64,000 bases of DNA from Rhizobium sp. CCGE531. GTDB lineage: Bacteria > Pseudomonadota > Alphaproteobacteria > Rhizobiales > Rhizobiaceae. The notes under the pieces are model-generated. The model saw nothing but the letters and a program-made list of their open reading frames with translations, did not search any database and was not told where the DNA came from. Each line of letters begins with the position of its first letter. Within the stretch, counting starts at the first letter, position 1. Below are positions 47,328 to 57,321 of the stretch, piece by piece. A program made the translations under genes and the position numbers. Where the stretch lies: NCBI RefSeq assembly GCF_003627795.1, contig NZ_CP032684.1:2209001-2273000 (forward strand). Direction: 5' to 3'.

Positions 47328-49079
47328 TCAGGCCATTCCGGGCTGGCGCAGCAGAGAGACGATGGCCTCGTCTCCCTCTTCCTCTGCGAGATCACGATAG
47401 GACCGTCCGGAGGCATCTCTGACCGAGCGATCCGCGCCATGCTCCAATAGGAGGCGCACCGTGTCGACACGCCCGTTGGCGATGGCAAAGCCGAGGGGCG
47501 TCATCCAATCGCGATCAGAGACCTGCCCGCGCGGACGGAAATCGCCAAAGCGGATATTCAGCTGTTCCGGGTGCTCGTCAAGAAATTCGGCCAACTGGTC
47601 GAGTTGACCGTAGGCAGCAGCGGCGAACATATCGAGCGGATATGCCTTCAGAAACTCGACCATCGCGGGCTCGCCATTATATTCGGCCCAGCCGATCGCG
47701 CCGGAATAAAAATAGGGATCGCGAATGGTGGTATCGGCCCCATGTTCGATCAGCAGCCTGGCCATGTCGATATGACCGTGAAGCGCTGCCTCATGCAGCG
47801 GCGTGCGGCTGGTCATCGCATCGACGTCGAGACCCAAAGCCAGCATGAGGCGAACGGCCCGCAGGTTATTTTCACCGGCCGCCTCATGCAACATGGCGGG
47901 ATGAGATCGGCGCATCGCTTCGGGAATGTCGAGATCATGCGCCATTCTCTTTATGTGCTCGACAATTGTCGCCGGATCGGCCGTTGCATCGCGCGCTTCC
48001 TGCCGAATTTGAATATAGACCCAGTCCTCGCGTTTCAGGCGAACCGCCACCGCCCCCTTCCGCACGAGATGCAGCATCAACTCCTTATCACCGCCCAGGC
48101 GAGCCCATTCGAACGGCGTTCGGCCGTTGACGGCCTTCAGGACATCGGCGCCATGGTCCACCAGCAGGCGCACCCGCGCGCCCATGCGATGTTCCAGCGC
48201 CCATGCGAGCTGATAATCGAAAACGGTCTGCGAGTTGGCGACAAACCTGCCGTCCTCGCGCACCAGCCAATTGTTGGTATCCTTCGCCGACAAGCCGTAT
48301 TCCAGCAGCAATTCCAGGCAGGTATTGTCCGGCTCGAACATCCGGTTATAGAGCGCCTGGCTGTCATTGGCTTCGGCACCCGCTTCCAGCAGCAGCCGCG
48401 CGAACGCCTCGCACTCCGGATGCTGTGGCTGGCGGAGTTTCCCCGCCTCGCCCTCGCCGAAGACGCCGGTCAACACGGTGAACCGGTACTGTCCTCCATC
48501 GAGGAAAAACGCGTTGACGTCGGCCCCGCGCCTGACAAGCTCGCGGGCGGCCGGCAGGCTGGAACGACCCGGCACGCGAGCGTAGGCGGCGTACATCAGC
48601 GGCGTCAGATCATGCGGCCCGCCCTTGCGGTCAAGAAGTTGCGGCTGGCGATCAAGCCAGCGACCGATGCCGTCCGCATCGCCGAGCGCGGCGGCGACAT
48701 GGATGCTTTCTCCGGCGATCTCCGGGTTTGCCTCCAGCAGTTGTAGCGCCTCATCGAACCGCGCGGGATCGGCCGGAATATTGGCAAAGTAGGAAACCGT
48801 CGCAAGCGACAGGAAGCGGTTGGCGAGCTGATCTGGCGAAACCTGCTTGCGATCGCCGCTCTCCAGATGCGCCTTGAGTTTGGTCCAGCTCGAAAAGCCG
48901 AATTCGCGGGCAAGAACGAGCTGAATGTCCTGGAGCCCGACGCTGGCGATGTCGGCAAAATACGGCGCAACGCGGCTGCGTGCCGAAGCATCTCCGGCCT
49001 GTACGGCCTTGAGGAAAGACTTGGCCTGCTTTTTCAGGGAATCGAGAGTGGCGTCAACGGCCAAAGAGCGCGTAGTCAC
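47328..49079 (-). CDS. Ankyrin-repeat protein
   Basis: Protein of 583 residues; GTG start at 49079 with GGAGG 7 bases upstream. The first 80 residues form a conserved helical lead (FLKAVQAGDASARSRVAPYFADI, LQDIQLVLAREFGFSSWTKLKAHLE). They are followed by ankyrin repeats across the rest, clearest at HPAMLHEAAGENNLRAVRLML, TPLHEAALHGHIDMARLLIEHGAD and TPLGFAIANGRVDTVRLLLEHGAD. No signal peptide or enzyme domain. Ankyrin arrays bind protein partners; the partner is not visible. Similar proteins with the same lead are scattered in soil bacteria. Confidence 0.88.
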   Translation of the reverse strand: MTTRSLAVDATLDSLKKQAKSFLKAVQAGDASARSRVAPYFADIASVGLQDIQLVLAREFGFSSWTKLKAHLESGDRKQVSPDQLANRFLSLATVSYFANIPADPARFDEALQLLEANPEIAGESIHVAAALGDADGIGRWLDRQPQLLDRKGGPHDLTPLMYAAYARVPGRSSLPAARELVRRGADVNAFFLDGGQYRFTVLTGVFGEGEAGKLRQPQHPECEAFARLLLEAGAEANDSQALYNRMFEPDNTCLELLLEYGLSAKDTNNWLVREDGRFVANSQTVFDYQLAWALEHRMGARVRLLVDHGADVLKAVNGRTPFEWARLGGDKELMLHLVRKGAVAVRLKREDWVYIQIRQEARDATADPATIVEHIKRMAHDLDIPEAMRRSHPAMLHEAAGENNLRAVRLMLALGLDVDAMTSRTPLHEAALHGHIDMARLLIEHGADTTIRDPYFYSGAIGWAEYNGEPAMVEFLKAYPLDMFAAAAYGQLDQLAEFLDEHPEQLNIRFGDFRPRGQVSDRDWMTPLGFAIANGRVDTVRLLLEHGADRSVRDASGRSYRDLAEEEGDEAIVSLLRQPGMA

Positions 49080-49243
49080 GGTAGACCTCCTTCCATTTAC
49101 GTCCGGTATCCGCGCCCACAGACTGAAAAGAGGTGTGGCAGTCTCATTCTACATGCATCAGGTGGGCCTTGCCCTTCCCGCGGATCGGATGCGCCCTGTG
49201 AACGCATCCAGATCTATAGCGCCGGTTGCAATCTGTCCAGAGA

Positions 49244-50071
49244 TCAGCCCGGCTCATACCGTACATAGGCAAAGGCATCACCATCCGGTGACCAGTTCGG
49301 CACATTGATCGATCCCTGCCCGCCGAAGAGCTCGAACAGCGTCGTGAGGTTGCCGCCATCCATGTCCATCAATCGCATCCGCACATTCAGATCGCGCGGG
49401 TGATCGAAGACATCGGGGTCATAGGAGATCAGCACGACCTTGTTGTTGTCAGGCGACGGATGCGCAAACCAGTTGCCGTAATTGTCATGGGTCACCTGCT
49501 GCAGCCCGGTGCCGTCGGGATGGATGCGCCAGATCTGCATCAGGCCGGTGCGGCTCGAATTGAAATAGATCCATTGCCCATCAGCGGAGAAATCCGGCCC
49601 ATCATTGCGGCCCTCGCCATGCGTCAGGCGCGTCTCCTCGCCGCCGTCGATCGAGATCGTATAGATATCGAAAACATCATCGCGAATGCCGCAGTAAGAG
49701 AAGCGCCGCCCGTCGGGCGACCAGCCATGCCAATAGGACGGCAGATTGGTCGTAACTTGCCGAGGCGTGCCACCCTCGGCCGGGAGCACATAGATGCAGG
49801 CCTTGCCATGCTCGGTCTTGTCGGAAATGGCAATCAGCGAGCCATCGGGCGAAATCCCGTGGTCGTTGTTGCATCGCGTCGCAAAGCCGGTGTCGACGCG
49901 CGCAACATCGCCGCTGCCGTCCAGAGGCAGCCGATACAGCAATCCTTCTCCATTCAGCAGCAGATAGCGTCCGTCAGGCGAATAGTTCGGCGCCTCGACC
50001 AGCTCGTCCGTTTGCCAGACCACCCGGTTCTCACCGGTGCGGATATTGTAGATCTCGACCGAGCTGCGCAT
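49244..50071 (-). CDS. TolB-like beta-propeller protein
   Basis: Protein of 275 residues without an evident signal peptide. Six or so WD40-like/PD40 strands are visible: APNYSPDGRYLLLNGEG, HGISPDGSLIAISDKT, HGWSPDGRRFSYCG, GPDFSADGQWIYFNSSRTG, HPSPDNNKVVLIS and VPNWSPDGDAFAYV. The SPDG repeats are typical of TolB and of the lid of prolyl oligopeptidases, but no peptidase domain follows. GGAAGAGGA precedes the ATG. It lies just downstream of nadE on the same strand, 28 bases from its stop. Confidence 0.88.
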   Translation of the reverse strand: MRSSVEIYNIRTGENRVVWQTDELVEAPNYSPDGRYLLLNGEGLLYRLPLDGSGDVARVDTGFATRCNNDHGISPDGSLIAISDKTEHGKACIYVLPAEGGTPRQVTTNLPSYWHGWSPDGRRFSYCGIRDDVFDIYTISIDGGEETRLTHGEGRNDGPDFSADGQWIYFNSSRTGLMQIWRIHPDGTGLQQVTHDNYGNWFAHPSPDNNKVVLISYDPDVFDHPRDLNVRMRLMDMDGGNLTTLFELFGGQGSINVPNWSPDGDAFAYVRYEPG

Positions 50072-50099
50072 TCGTCCTCTTCCTGCGTCGGAGGCGCGA

Positions 50100-51779
50100 T
50101 CAGCGATCGCGGAACCGGTTGGTGATCGGATAGCGGCGGTCGCGGCCGAAATTCTTCTTGGTGATCTTCACGCCCGGCGCCGACTGGCGGCGCTTATACT
50201 CCGCGAGATAGAGCAGGTGTTCGACACGATGCACGGTCGCGACATCATGGCCGCGCGCCACGATCTCCTCGACCGACATTTCCTTTTCCACCAGGCATTC
50301 GAGGATATCGTCAAGCGCCGGATAGGGCGGAAGCGAATCTTGGTCCGTCTGGTTCGGCCTCAGCTCGGCGGAAGGCGCCTTGTCGATGATGTTGTAAGGG
50401 ATCACCTCGCCTGACGGACCGAGCGCGCCGGGCGGCACATGCAGGTTGCGCCAGCGCGACAGCGCATAGACCTGCATCTTGTAGAGATCCTTGATCGGGT
50501 TGAAGCCGCCATTCATGTCGCCATAGAGCGTGGCGTATCCAACCGACATTTCGGACTTGTTGCCCGTCGTCACCACCATCGAGCCGAACTTGTTGGAGAT
50601 CGCCATCAGGATGGTACCGCGCGCACGGCTCTGCAGGTTTTCCTCGGTGATGCCGCTTTCTGTGCCCTCGAACAGATCGGACAAAGCCGTGGCAAAGCCG
50701 GTGACAGGATCCTCGATCGGCACGATATCGTAGCGGCAGCCGAGCGCCTTGGCGCAATCGGCCGCATCCTTCAACGAATCCTGCGACGTATAGCGATAGG
50801 GCAGCATGACGGTGCGGACACGCTCCTCACCGAGCGCATCGACGGCGATCGCGGCGCAGATCGCCGAGTCGATGCCACCGGAGAGGCCGAGCACGACCGA
50901 CTTGAAGCCGTTCTTGTTCACATAGTCGCGGAAGCCCAGCAGGCAGGCGCGATAATCGGCTTCCTCGCCTTCCGGAATATGCGCCTTCGGACCCTCGGCG
51001 CAATGCCAGCCGCCGCCATTCTTCTTCCAAGTCGTCACCGTCAGCGCGGTTTCGAACTGGCTCATCTGGAAGGCCAGAGTCCTGTCGGCATTGAAGCCGA
51101 AGCTCGCGCCATCGAAAACCAGTTCGTCCTGGCCGCCAAGCTGCGCGGCATAGATCATCGGCAGGCCGGTCTCGATGACCTGCTTCAGCACCACCTGATG
51201 GCGCACATCGACCTTGCCGCGATAATAGGGCGAGCCGTTCGGCGACAGCAGGATTTCCGCGCCGCTTTCGGCCAGCGTCTCGCAGACGCCGAGCTCGCCC
51301 CAGATGTCCTCGCAAATCGGGATACCCAGCCGCACGCCACGGAAATTGACCGGACCCGGCATAGAGCCTTGATCGAAGACGCGTTTTTCGTCGAATTCGC
51401 CGTAATTCGGCAGGTCCACTTTGTCGCGGACCGCAATCACCTTGCCGCCATCGAGCACGGCAATCGAATTATAGCGGCCGGTCTCGTCCTGCCGAGGAAA
51501 ACCGATGATGACGCCGGGGCCGCCATCGGCGGTATCGGCCGCCAGGCTTTCCACCGCTTTCCAGCAACCGCGAATGAAGGCCGGCTTCAACACGAGATCT
51601 TCCGGCGGATAGCCGGAAATGAACAACTCCGTCAGCAAGACGATCTGCGCGCCTTCACGCGCCGCCTCGGCGCGCGCTTCACGCGCCTTGCTGAGATTGC
51701 CTGAGATGTCACCGACCGTCGGATTGAGCTGCGCGACGGCGATACGGATGGTGTTGGTGATCGGGCTTTGCTCTGTCAT
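50100..51779 (-). CDS. nadE: Glutamine-dependent NAD+ synthetase
   Basis: Amidates nicotinic acid adenine dinucleotide to NAD+. It has 559 residues from ATG 51779. The N-terminal nitrilase-type glutaminase (about 8-270) shows the catalytic Glu in LLTELFISGYPPEDL, Lys in DKVDLPNYGEFDE and Cys in GIPICEDIWG. The C-terminal synthetase has the P-loop LGLSGGIDSAICAAIAVDALG, TGNKSEMSVGYATLYGDMNGGFNP and IDKAPSAELRPNQTDQDSLP. This two-domain form uses glutamine as the nitrogen donor. Family N-terminus MTEQSP favours 51779 over 51788; no strong ribosome site is seen. Confidence 0.95.
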   Translation of the reverse strand: MTEQSPITNTIRIAVAQLNPTVGDISGNLSKAREARAEAAREGAQIVLLTELFISGYPPEDLVLKPAFIRGCWKAVESLAADTADGGPGVIIGFPRQDETGRYNSIAVLDGGKVIAVRDKVDLPNYGEFDEKRVFDQGSMPGPVNFRGVRLGIPICEDIWGELGVCETLAESGAEILLSPNGSPYYRGKVDVRHQVVLKQVIETGLPMIYAAQLGGQDELVFDGASFGFNADRTLAFQMSQFETALTVTTWKKNGGGWHCAEGPKAHIPEGEEADYRACLLGFRDYVNKNGFKSVVLGLSGGIDSAICAAIAVDALGEERVRTVMLPYRYTSQDSLKDAADCAKALGCRYDIVPIEDPVTGFATALSDLFEGTESGITEENLQSRARGTILMAISNKFGSMVVTTGNKSEMSVGYATLYGDMNGGFNPIKDLYKMQVYALSRWRNLHVPPGALGPSGEVIPYNIIDKAPSAELRPNQTDQDSLPPYPALDDILECLVEKEMSVEEIVARGHDVATVHRVEHLLYLAEYKRRQSAPGVKITKKNFGRDRRYPITNRFRDR

Positions 51780-52121
51780 GCCATACATTTAGCGATGGCA
51801 TCTTCCTTCCGCAACCGACTTCCGCCGCCCGCAGGCATCAAAGATCGCGCAACGCGCATAGGCCGTATTTCTACACGGAAAAATACTAAGCCTGCCTTGC
51901 GGTCCATTCGCTGTTCACGACAGAAGCATGACAATTATATGAATACTTTATAGCATTTGGAGAAAGCTTTGATCGCACTGGTCATCGAGTCCGCCCTATC
52001 GGGTAGGCTTGCCCTCTTCCAGAAGATCGGCGCAGCGAGACAGAAGTCCGCTGCTCTAGGGTCAGAACCCATAAACTGAGCGAAAGACCCGGATGACGGC
52101 TTGGAGCCGGATCTGGACCTA
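51780..52121. other. Intergenic stretch without a recognised gene
   Basis: The nadE side is AT-richer and likely holds its promoter. The segment 51960-52110 is GC-richer with an open minus-strand frame that has no ribosome site or family match, and a short GGGTCAGAACCC inverted repeat near 52060. It may be decayed coding or mobile DNA, but nothing identifies it. Confidence 0.35.
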
Positions 52122-52505
52122 TCAAAACCTGAAAACGGCCTCGATATTATTGCCGTCCGGATCGAACACAAAGGCGGCGTAGTAGCCCGGTGGTTTTGTG
52201 CCTACGGGTGCCTCGCGTAGGCCCGGGACTCCGTTATCCGCGCCTCCAGCCCTTAATGCGGCGGCATGGAATGCGTCCACTTGTTCGCGGCTCCGCGCGA
52301 CGAAGGCCGTATGTTGCTTGATACTGTGTGGGTGAAAGCGGTCGATCCAGAAGATCGGAAAGTCGTTGCCGTAGCCCACCGCGTCCGCGCCCGTTTCGGG
52401 TGGGAGCTGCATGAACCGGCGGATTCCGAGTGCCTTGAATACGGCATCATAGAACACGGCCGAGCGAGCGACATCCGCGACGCCAATGCCGGTGTGGTCG
52501 ATCAT
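52122..52505 (-). CDS. VOC-family protein (glyoxalase/bleomycin-resistance fold)
   Basis: Protein of 127 residues starting at 52505, with AAGGG upstream. It has the paired beta-alpha-beta-beta-beta units: MIDHTGIGVADVARSAVFYDAVFKALG at the start and PPGYYAAFVFDPDGNNIEAVFRF at the end. His3 and the late Glu are the expected metal ligands. The substrate is unknown. It follows another VOC gene by 13 bases, so the two are likely cotranscribed. Confidence 0.85.
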   Translation of the reverse strand: MIDHTGIGVADVARSAVFYDAVFKALGIRRFMQLPPETGADAVGYGNDFPIFWIDRFHPHSIKQHTAFVARSREQVDAFHAAALRAGGADNGVPGLREAPVGTKPPGYYAAFVFDPDGNNIEAVFRF

Positions 52506-52518
52506 GGCAGGCAGCCCT

Positions 52519-52902
52519 TCACTTCGGTCCGGCGACACCGACCAGATTGCCTTCTGGATCCGTGAAGCGCCCGATGACAAGCTGCCCGCCCGGTGTTGGC
52601 GCAGGCCCGAGAAGGCGTGATCCTCCCAGCTCTTCAACCCGGTTCAGGGCGACGCCCACATCCGGGACCGCAACATAGAACAGAATATTCGGAGCGAAGT
52701 TCGGCCCGCCGCCAATGCCACCGGCGGGGCCTGGCGCATCGGGAACCGGAAGGGGATCGATGAAGGTGTATTGGCCAACATCGGATACCAGATCGGAGGT
52801 TGGTGAAATTTCGCCATCCCAGCCAAAAAGCGCGTTGTAGAAACGGCGCAGTCGAACAGGATCCTTGCCGATTATCTCGAAGTGAACAACAGGCGCGGGC
52901 AT
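52519..52902 (-). CDS. VOC-family protein, 27 kDa-antigen-like subgroup
   Basis: Protein of 127 residues. It opens with VVHFEIIGKDPVRLRRFYNALFGWD and ends with QLVIGRFTDPEGNLVGVAGP, the typical phrases of small VOC proteins that resemble the CFP30B/27-kDa antigen group. A Gly-rich loop (AGGIGGGPNF) lies in the middle. Function unknown; possible roles are glyoxalase-like or resistance enzymes. First gene of a two-gene VOC unit. Confidence 0.85.
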   Translation of the reverse strand: MPAPVVHFEIIGKDPVRLRRFYNALFGWDGEISPTSDLVSDVGQYTFIDPLPVPDAPGPAGGIGGGPNFAPNILFYVAVPDVGVALNRVEELGGSRLLGPAPTPGGQLVIGRFTDPEGNLVGVAGPK

Positions 52903-53155
52903 GACCCAACTGTCTCCATGAAGTGGATCGGACGGACCAGAAAATTCAACATATACTAACCATGAACCACGGACACCGAAAATCGGCTTTGCCCGCGGAC
53001 CAAACCGAAGGCAATTCGCGTCGCCGGCCGGTTCTCATCGCTCCGTGATACGACGATGTCACAGGCTAGCTAGCCGTGGAAACTCATCCGTTATTGCATT
53101 TTTGCGTTTTGGTCGAATAGTTGCGCCCAATGCCACCAGGACCTCGGAGCCCGCC

Positions 53156-53692
53156 ATGTATAACCTTCCCAACTTCGTTCATCTGCATTTCGACAAGACG
53201 GCGGATGAACTGGGTGACATCGAGAAGCGCGTTCTCAAGAAGGCGCATGAACGAAAAATCATATCCACCGACATCAACGCGGCCCTCTCGGCGGAAGCTT
53301 CCACGGGGCAGCGTCTGGCGGACGGTATCGCCCGCGTCGGCGGCTCCTGGTCCTTTATCATCACCTTTCTGGTGTTCCTGGTGTTCTGGTGCATCGTCAA
53401 CACCATTCTTCTCGCCACGCGCGCCTTCGACCCCTACCCCTTTATCTTCCTGAACCTTGTCCTCTCGATGCTCGCCGCCATCCAGGCACCGATCATCATG
53501 ATGTCGCAGAACCGTCAGGCCGAACGCGACCGATTCGAGGCCGCCAAGGATTATGAGGTCAATCTCAAGGCGGAACTGGAAGTGCTGTCCCTGCACCAGA
53601 AGATCGACATGCAGGTGCTGACGGAGCTTGCGGTCGTGCGCGAAGACATCGCCAAGCTGAGCAAGCTTGTTGCCGAGAAAAGCGGCATCTGA
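53156..53692 (+). CDS. DUF1003 membrane protein
   Basis: Protein of 178 residues; start at 53156 (MYNLPNFVHLHFDKTADELG) after GGAG. The DUF1003 core reads GQRLADGIARVGGSWSFIITFLVFLVFWCIVNT with a second membrane segment in FIFLNLVLSMLAAIQAPIIMMSQNRQAERDR. A C-terminal helix (about 130-175) is amphipathic and could be a coiled coil. The family is conserved but of unknown function. It stands alone and faces the GFA-type gene. Confidence 0.88.
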   Translation: MYNLPNFVHLHFDKTADELGDIEKRVLKKAHERKIISTDINAALSAEASTGQRLADGIARVGGSWSFIITFLVFLVFWCIVNTILLATRAFDPYPFIFLNLVLSMLAAIQAPIIMMSQNRQAERDRFEAAKDYEVNLKAELEVLSLHQKIDMQVLTELAVVREDIAKLSKLVAEKSGI

Positions 53693-53695
53693 GTG

Positions 53696-54121
53696 TCAGT
53701 CGGAGGGGCCGGCCGTCAGCAATCCGGGTCGCCCCTGCCGATACTGCGGCAGTCCATCGCTGATCTCATAGTAGTCACCCTTGTCGGCGCAATAGATATG
53801 ATAGGCGATCTCAAGATCGCTCGGCTGATCGAACAGCCCTGCCATGATCGATATTTCGTCCACACCGTCGGCTGCCCAAAATAGGGCCGAGCCGCAGATC
53901 CTGCAGAAGCCACGGCGGGCGAACGCGCTGGCGCGATACCATGTGATCGCGTCTTCCCCTTCGATCGCAAGGCTGGCGATCGGCACGTTGGTCGCGGCGT
54001 AATAGAGCCCGGTCTGCTTGCGGCACTGCGAGCAATGGCAGGCCACCACCTCGCGCAATTTGCCGCGTGTCCGGAAACGCACGCCGCCGCAAAGGCAGGC
54101 TCCGCCGTGTTCGTCTGTCAT
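53696..54121 (-). CDS. GFA/CENP-V-family zinc protein
   Basis: Protein of 141 residues starting at 54121 after GGGGAG. Zinc-binding cysteines appear as ACLCGGVRF, CHCSQCRKQTG and FCRICGSALFW, the order found in glutathione-dependent formaldehyde-activating enzyme (Gfa) relatives. Most small members are not true Gfa and their substrates are unknown, so a formaldehyde role is not claimed. It converges with the DUF1003 gene, three bases from its stop. Confidence 0.87.
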   Translation of the reverse strand: MTDEHGGACLCGGVRFRTRGKLREVVACHCSQCRKQTGLYYAATNVPIASLAIEGEDAITWYRASAFARRGFCRICGSALFWAADGVDEISIMAGLFDQPSDLEIAYHIYCADKGDYYEISDGLPQYRQGRPGLLTAGPSD

Positions 54122-54274
54122 GATCGCTCCCCTTTTTCCGAGGAGCCTTCCCGAGAATGATCTCCGGGTCAATCTCAAAGAAATGAAACGTCTTTCAGCC
54201 GGATTGATCCGCCACAAACGCAGACGGGCCGGCGGTAGGCCAGCCCGTCTGATGAATGTCGGCTCCGCGTTCGC

Positions 54275-55648
54275 TCAGCCGTGAGCTCGCATACGCTTTT
54301 CGTCGCGGCCGCCCTTCATCCGCTCGGCAAGCAGGAAGGCCAGCTCAAGCGCCTGGTCGGCGTTTAGGCGCGGGTCGCAATGCGTGTGGTAGCGATCCTG
54401 CAGATCCTCGGCGCCGACGGCGCGGGCGCCGCCCGTACATTCGGTTACGTCCTTGCCGGTCATCTCGATATGGATGCCGCCCGGATGCGTGCCCTCGGCG
54501 CGGTGGATCTGGAAGAAGCTTTCCACTTCCGACAGGATACGCTCGAACGGACGCGTCTTGTAGTTGTTGAGCGTGATCGTGTTGCCGTGCATCGGATCGC
54601 AGGACCAGACGACCTTGCGGCCTTCCTTCTCGACCGCGCGGATGAGACGCGGCAAGTTGTCGGCAACCTTGTCATGGCCGAAACGGCAGATCAGCGTCAG
54701 GCGGCCGGCTTCGTTCTCAGGGTTCAGAATATCGATCAGGTTGATGAGATCGTCCGCCTGTAGCGAGGGACCGCACTTCAATCCGATCGGGTTCTTGATG
54801 CCCCGGAAATATTCGACATGGGCGTGATCGGCCTGGCGCGTGCGGTCGCCGATCCAGAGCATGTGGCCCGAAGTCGCATACCAGTCGCCGGTCGTGGAAT
54901 CGACGCGGGTGAACGCTTCTTCATAGCCAAGCAGCAGCGCCTCATGGCTGGTGAAAAAATCGGTCTCGCGCAGGCTCGCATTGCTCTCGGCGGTGATGCC
55001 GATCGCCCTCATGAAATCCATGGTCTCGCCGATACGATCGGCAAGCTTGCGGTAGCGCTCGCCCTGCGGGCTGTCCTTGACGAAGCCGAGCATCCACTTC
55101 TGCACGTTTTCGAGATTGGCGTAGCCGCCCATGGCGAAAGCGCGCAGCAGGTTCAACGTCGCGGCAGACTGGCGGTAAGCCATCAACTGACGTTCCGGAT
55201 TGGGAATGCGCGCTTCTTCGGTGAAGTCGATGCCGTTGATGATGTCGCCGCGATAGCTCGGCAGAGACACACCGTTCTGCGTTTCGATGTTCGAGGACCG
55301 TGGCTTGGCGAACTGACCGGCAATACGGCCGACCTTGACGACCGGCAACTGCGCGCCAAAGGTCAACACGACGGCCATCTGCAGGAAGGCGCGGAAGAAG
55401 TCGCGGATGTTGTCCGCGCCGTGCTCGGCGAAGCTTTCAGCGCAATCGCCGCCCTGCAGCAGGAAACCGTTGCCTTCTGCGACGTTGGCAAGATGTGCCT
55501 TCAGGCGGCGAGCTTCACCGGCAAAAACGAGCGGCGGATAGCTTGCAAGCTGCGCTTCGGTTTCCGCAAGCGCTGCCTTATCCGGAAAATCCGGCACCTG
55601 CTGGACCGGTTTCTGCCGCCAACTGTTCGGTGTCCAATTCTGTGCCAT
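54275..55648 (-). CDS. 3-deoxy-7-phosphoheptulonate synthase, class II
   Basis: First step of the shikimate pathway: phosphoenolpyruvate plus erythrose 4-phosphate gives DAHP. It has 457 residues from ATG 55648, after AGGTGAG. The class II (plant-like) family is clear from [77 protein letters not shown] and [17 protein letters not shown]. Metal and substrate residues (Cys in GDCAE, His in DPMHGN, Glu in HIEMTG) are present. No other aromatic gene is adjacent. GTG 55657 is an alternative start. Confidence 0.95.
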   Translation of the reverse strand: MAQNWTPNSWRQKPVQQVPDFPDKAALAETEAQLASYPPLVFAGEARRLKAHLANVAEGNGFLLQGGDCAESFAEHGADNIRDFFRAFLQMAVVLTFGAQLPVVKVGRIAGQFAKPRSSNIETQNGVSLPSYRGDIINGIDFTEEARIPNPERQLMAYRQSAATLNLLRAFAMGGYANLENVQKWMLGFVKDSPQGERYRKLADRIGETMDFMRAIGITAESNASLRETDFFTSHEALLLGYEEAFTRVDSTTGDWYATSGHMLWIGDRTRQADHAHVEYFRGIKNPIGLKCGPSLQADDLINLIDILNPENEAGRLTLICRFGHDKVADNLPRLIRAVEKEGRKVVWSCDPMHGNTITLNNYKTRPFERILSEVESFFQIHRAEGTHPGGIHIEMTGKDVTECTGGARAVGAEDLQDRYHTHCDPRLNADQALELAFLLAERMKGGRDEKRMRAHG

Positions 55649-55803
55649 CTCACTCACCTGCTTGTGCGCCCGGTCACGGCCGGGCGTCCCGTCATCGTAA
55701 ATAACGCGCGCTTATAAACCTTTGCCGCCCGCTTGCAAAGGCGCACGAACTACTGTGCTGATCTTTTGTGACGCAGCCGATAACCTGCGGAAAGCCGGGC
55801 GCT

Positions 55804-57189
55804 TTACACGCGCTCGCCGTTGCGAATGCGATAGCTCGGCGAATACATCGTCACCAATTCTTCGGAGGCCGTCGGGTGCACGGCCATGGTGCGATCGAAA
55901 TCGTCCTTGGTGCAGCCGGCCTTCACGGGAATGCCGAGAAGCTGCGCCATCTCGCCGGCATCGTGGCCCAGAATATGCGCGCCGATCACCTTGCGGTCGG
56001 CGGCATTGACGATGAGCTTCATGATCATCTTATCGCCGCGGCCCGAAAGCGTCGCCTTCATCGGCCGGAACTGGGCGCGATAGACTTCCAGTTCCGGATA
56101 GCGCTTGGCCGCCTCTTCTTCCGTCAACCCGACCGTGCCGATCTCCGGCTGCGAAAAGACGGCCGTCGGGATCAGCTCATGATCCGGCCGGGTCGGATTG
56201 TTCTTGTAGACGGTCTCGATGAAGCACATGGCCTCGTGGATTGCGACCGGCGTCAGCTGTACCCGGTCGGTGACATCACCAAGCGCATAGATGTTCGCAA
56301 CGGAAGTGCGCGAATATTCGTCGACGACGACGGCACCCTGTTCGTTGATTGCAATGCCGGCTGCCTCAAGCCCGAGATTTTCGGTATTCGGCGTGCGGCC
56401 AAGCGCCAGCATGACGGTATCGACCGTCAGGGACTTGTCGTTCTTGGTGCGGACGCTGAGCCCATTGTCCACCTTCTCCACGCTCGTAATGATGTCGTGG
56501 CAAAGAATGCGGATGCCCTTCTCCTCCATCGCCTCATGCAGGCCCTTACGCAGGTCCTGGTCGAAGCGCGACAGGATCTCGGCACCGCGATAGATCAATG
56601 TCGTCTCGACGCCGAGGCCATGGAAGATATTGGCGAACTCGACGGCGATATAGCCGCCGCCGGCGATCAGGATCGACTTCGGCAGTTCCTTCAAGTGGAA
56701 GGCTTCATTCGAGGAGATGCAAAGCTCATGTCCCGGCAGCGCCGTATGCAGGTTCGGCCGGCCGCCGGTGGCGATCACGATGGTTTCCGCCGTGACGGTC
56801 TGGCCGGTCTTCAAAAGCTTGATCGTGTGGGCGTCCACCAGCTCGGCGCGGGTGTCGAAGATCTCGGCCTTGGCATTGTCGAGCCCCTTGCGATAAAGGC
56901 CCTCCAGCCGGGCAATCTCCTTGTCCTTCGCCTCGATCAGCTTCTTCCAGTCGAAACTGCTTTCGCCGACTGTCCAGCCGAAACCGGCCGCATCCTCGAA
57001 ATGCTCGCTGTACTGCGACGCATAGACGAACAGCTTCTTCGGCACGCAGCCGCGAATGACGCAGGTGCCGCCGTAGCGGTATTCCTCGGCGATACCAACC
57101 TTCTTGCCCAGTGAAGCCGCGACGCGCGCGCCACGCACGCCCCCGGAGCCGCCGCCAATCACGAAAAGGTCGAAATCAAACGAAGGCAT
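55804..57189 (-). CDS. gor: Glutathione reductase
   Basis: Keeps glutathione reduced using NADPH and FAD. It has 461 residues. The FAD motif is FVIGGGSGGVRGARVAASLG, and the redox-active disulfide is in GGTCVIRGCVPKKLFVYASQ. The NADPH domain has ILIAGGGYIAVEFANIFHGLG followed by IYRG, where the Arg supports NADPH use. The second FAD segment is NIYALGDVTDRVQLTPVAIHEA, and the C-terminal active-site His and Glu lie in MAVHPTASEELVTM. AGGAG precedes the ATG. The run gor, DUF2059, rpiA is on one strand. Confidence 0.95.
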   Translation of the reverse strand: MPSFDFDLFVIGGGSGGVRGARVAASLGKKVGIAEEYRYGGTCVIRGCVPKKLFVYASQYSEHFEDAAGFGWTVGESSFDWKKLIEAKDKEIARLEGLYRKGLDNAKAEIFDTRAELVDAHTIKLLKTGQTVTAETIVIATGGRPNLHTALPGHELCISSNEAFHLKELPKSILIAGGGYIAVEFANIFHGLGVETTLIYRGAEILSRFDQDLRKGLHEAMEEKGIRILCHDIITSVEKVDNGLSVRTKNDKSLTVDTVMLALGRTPNTENLGLEAAGIAINEQGAVVVDEYSRTSVANIYALGDVTDRVQLTPVAIHEAMCFIETVYKNNPTRPDHELIPTAVFSQPEIGTVGLTEEEAAKRYPELEVYRAQFRPMKATLSGRGDKMIMKLIVNAADRKVIGAHILGHDAGEMAQLLGIPVKAGCTKDDFDRTMAVHPTASEELVTMYSPSYRIRNGERV

Positions 57190-57262
57190 CGGTGGCTCCT
57201 GTCGAAATGAACATGCGCAAAAGCATCATTGGGGGTTCGCACTCATATAGGGAGCCGCGATA

Positions 57263-57295
57263 CAAAAAGAAAAGCCCGGATCTCTGTCCGGGCTT
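57263..57295 (-). terminator. Terminator after the DUF2059 gene
   Basis: A 9-bp stem (AAGCCCGGA / TCCGGGCTT) with a six-base loop is followed on the minus strand by TTTCTTTTT, 27 bases past the DUF2059 stop. Confidence 0.85.
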
Positions 57296-57321
57296 CGAAT
57301 TTGCTACGATAAAACCGCTGC

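Noticed and set aside
51935..52171. 78-codon frame and a GGGTCAGAACCC inverted repeat suggesting an insertion-sequence remnant
   Set aside because: No transposase motif, no flanking direct repeats and no second terminal repeat could be identified.
55768..57114. 448-codon plus-strand frame opposite gor
   Set aside because: Antisense shadow; gor motifs are complete on the other strand.
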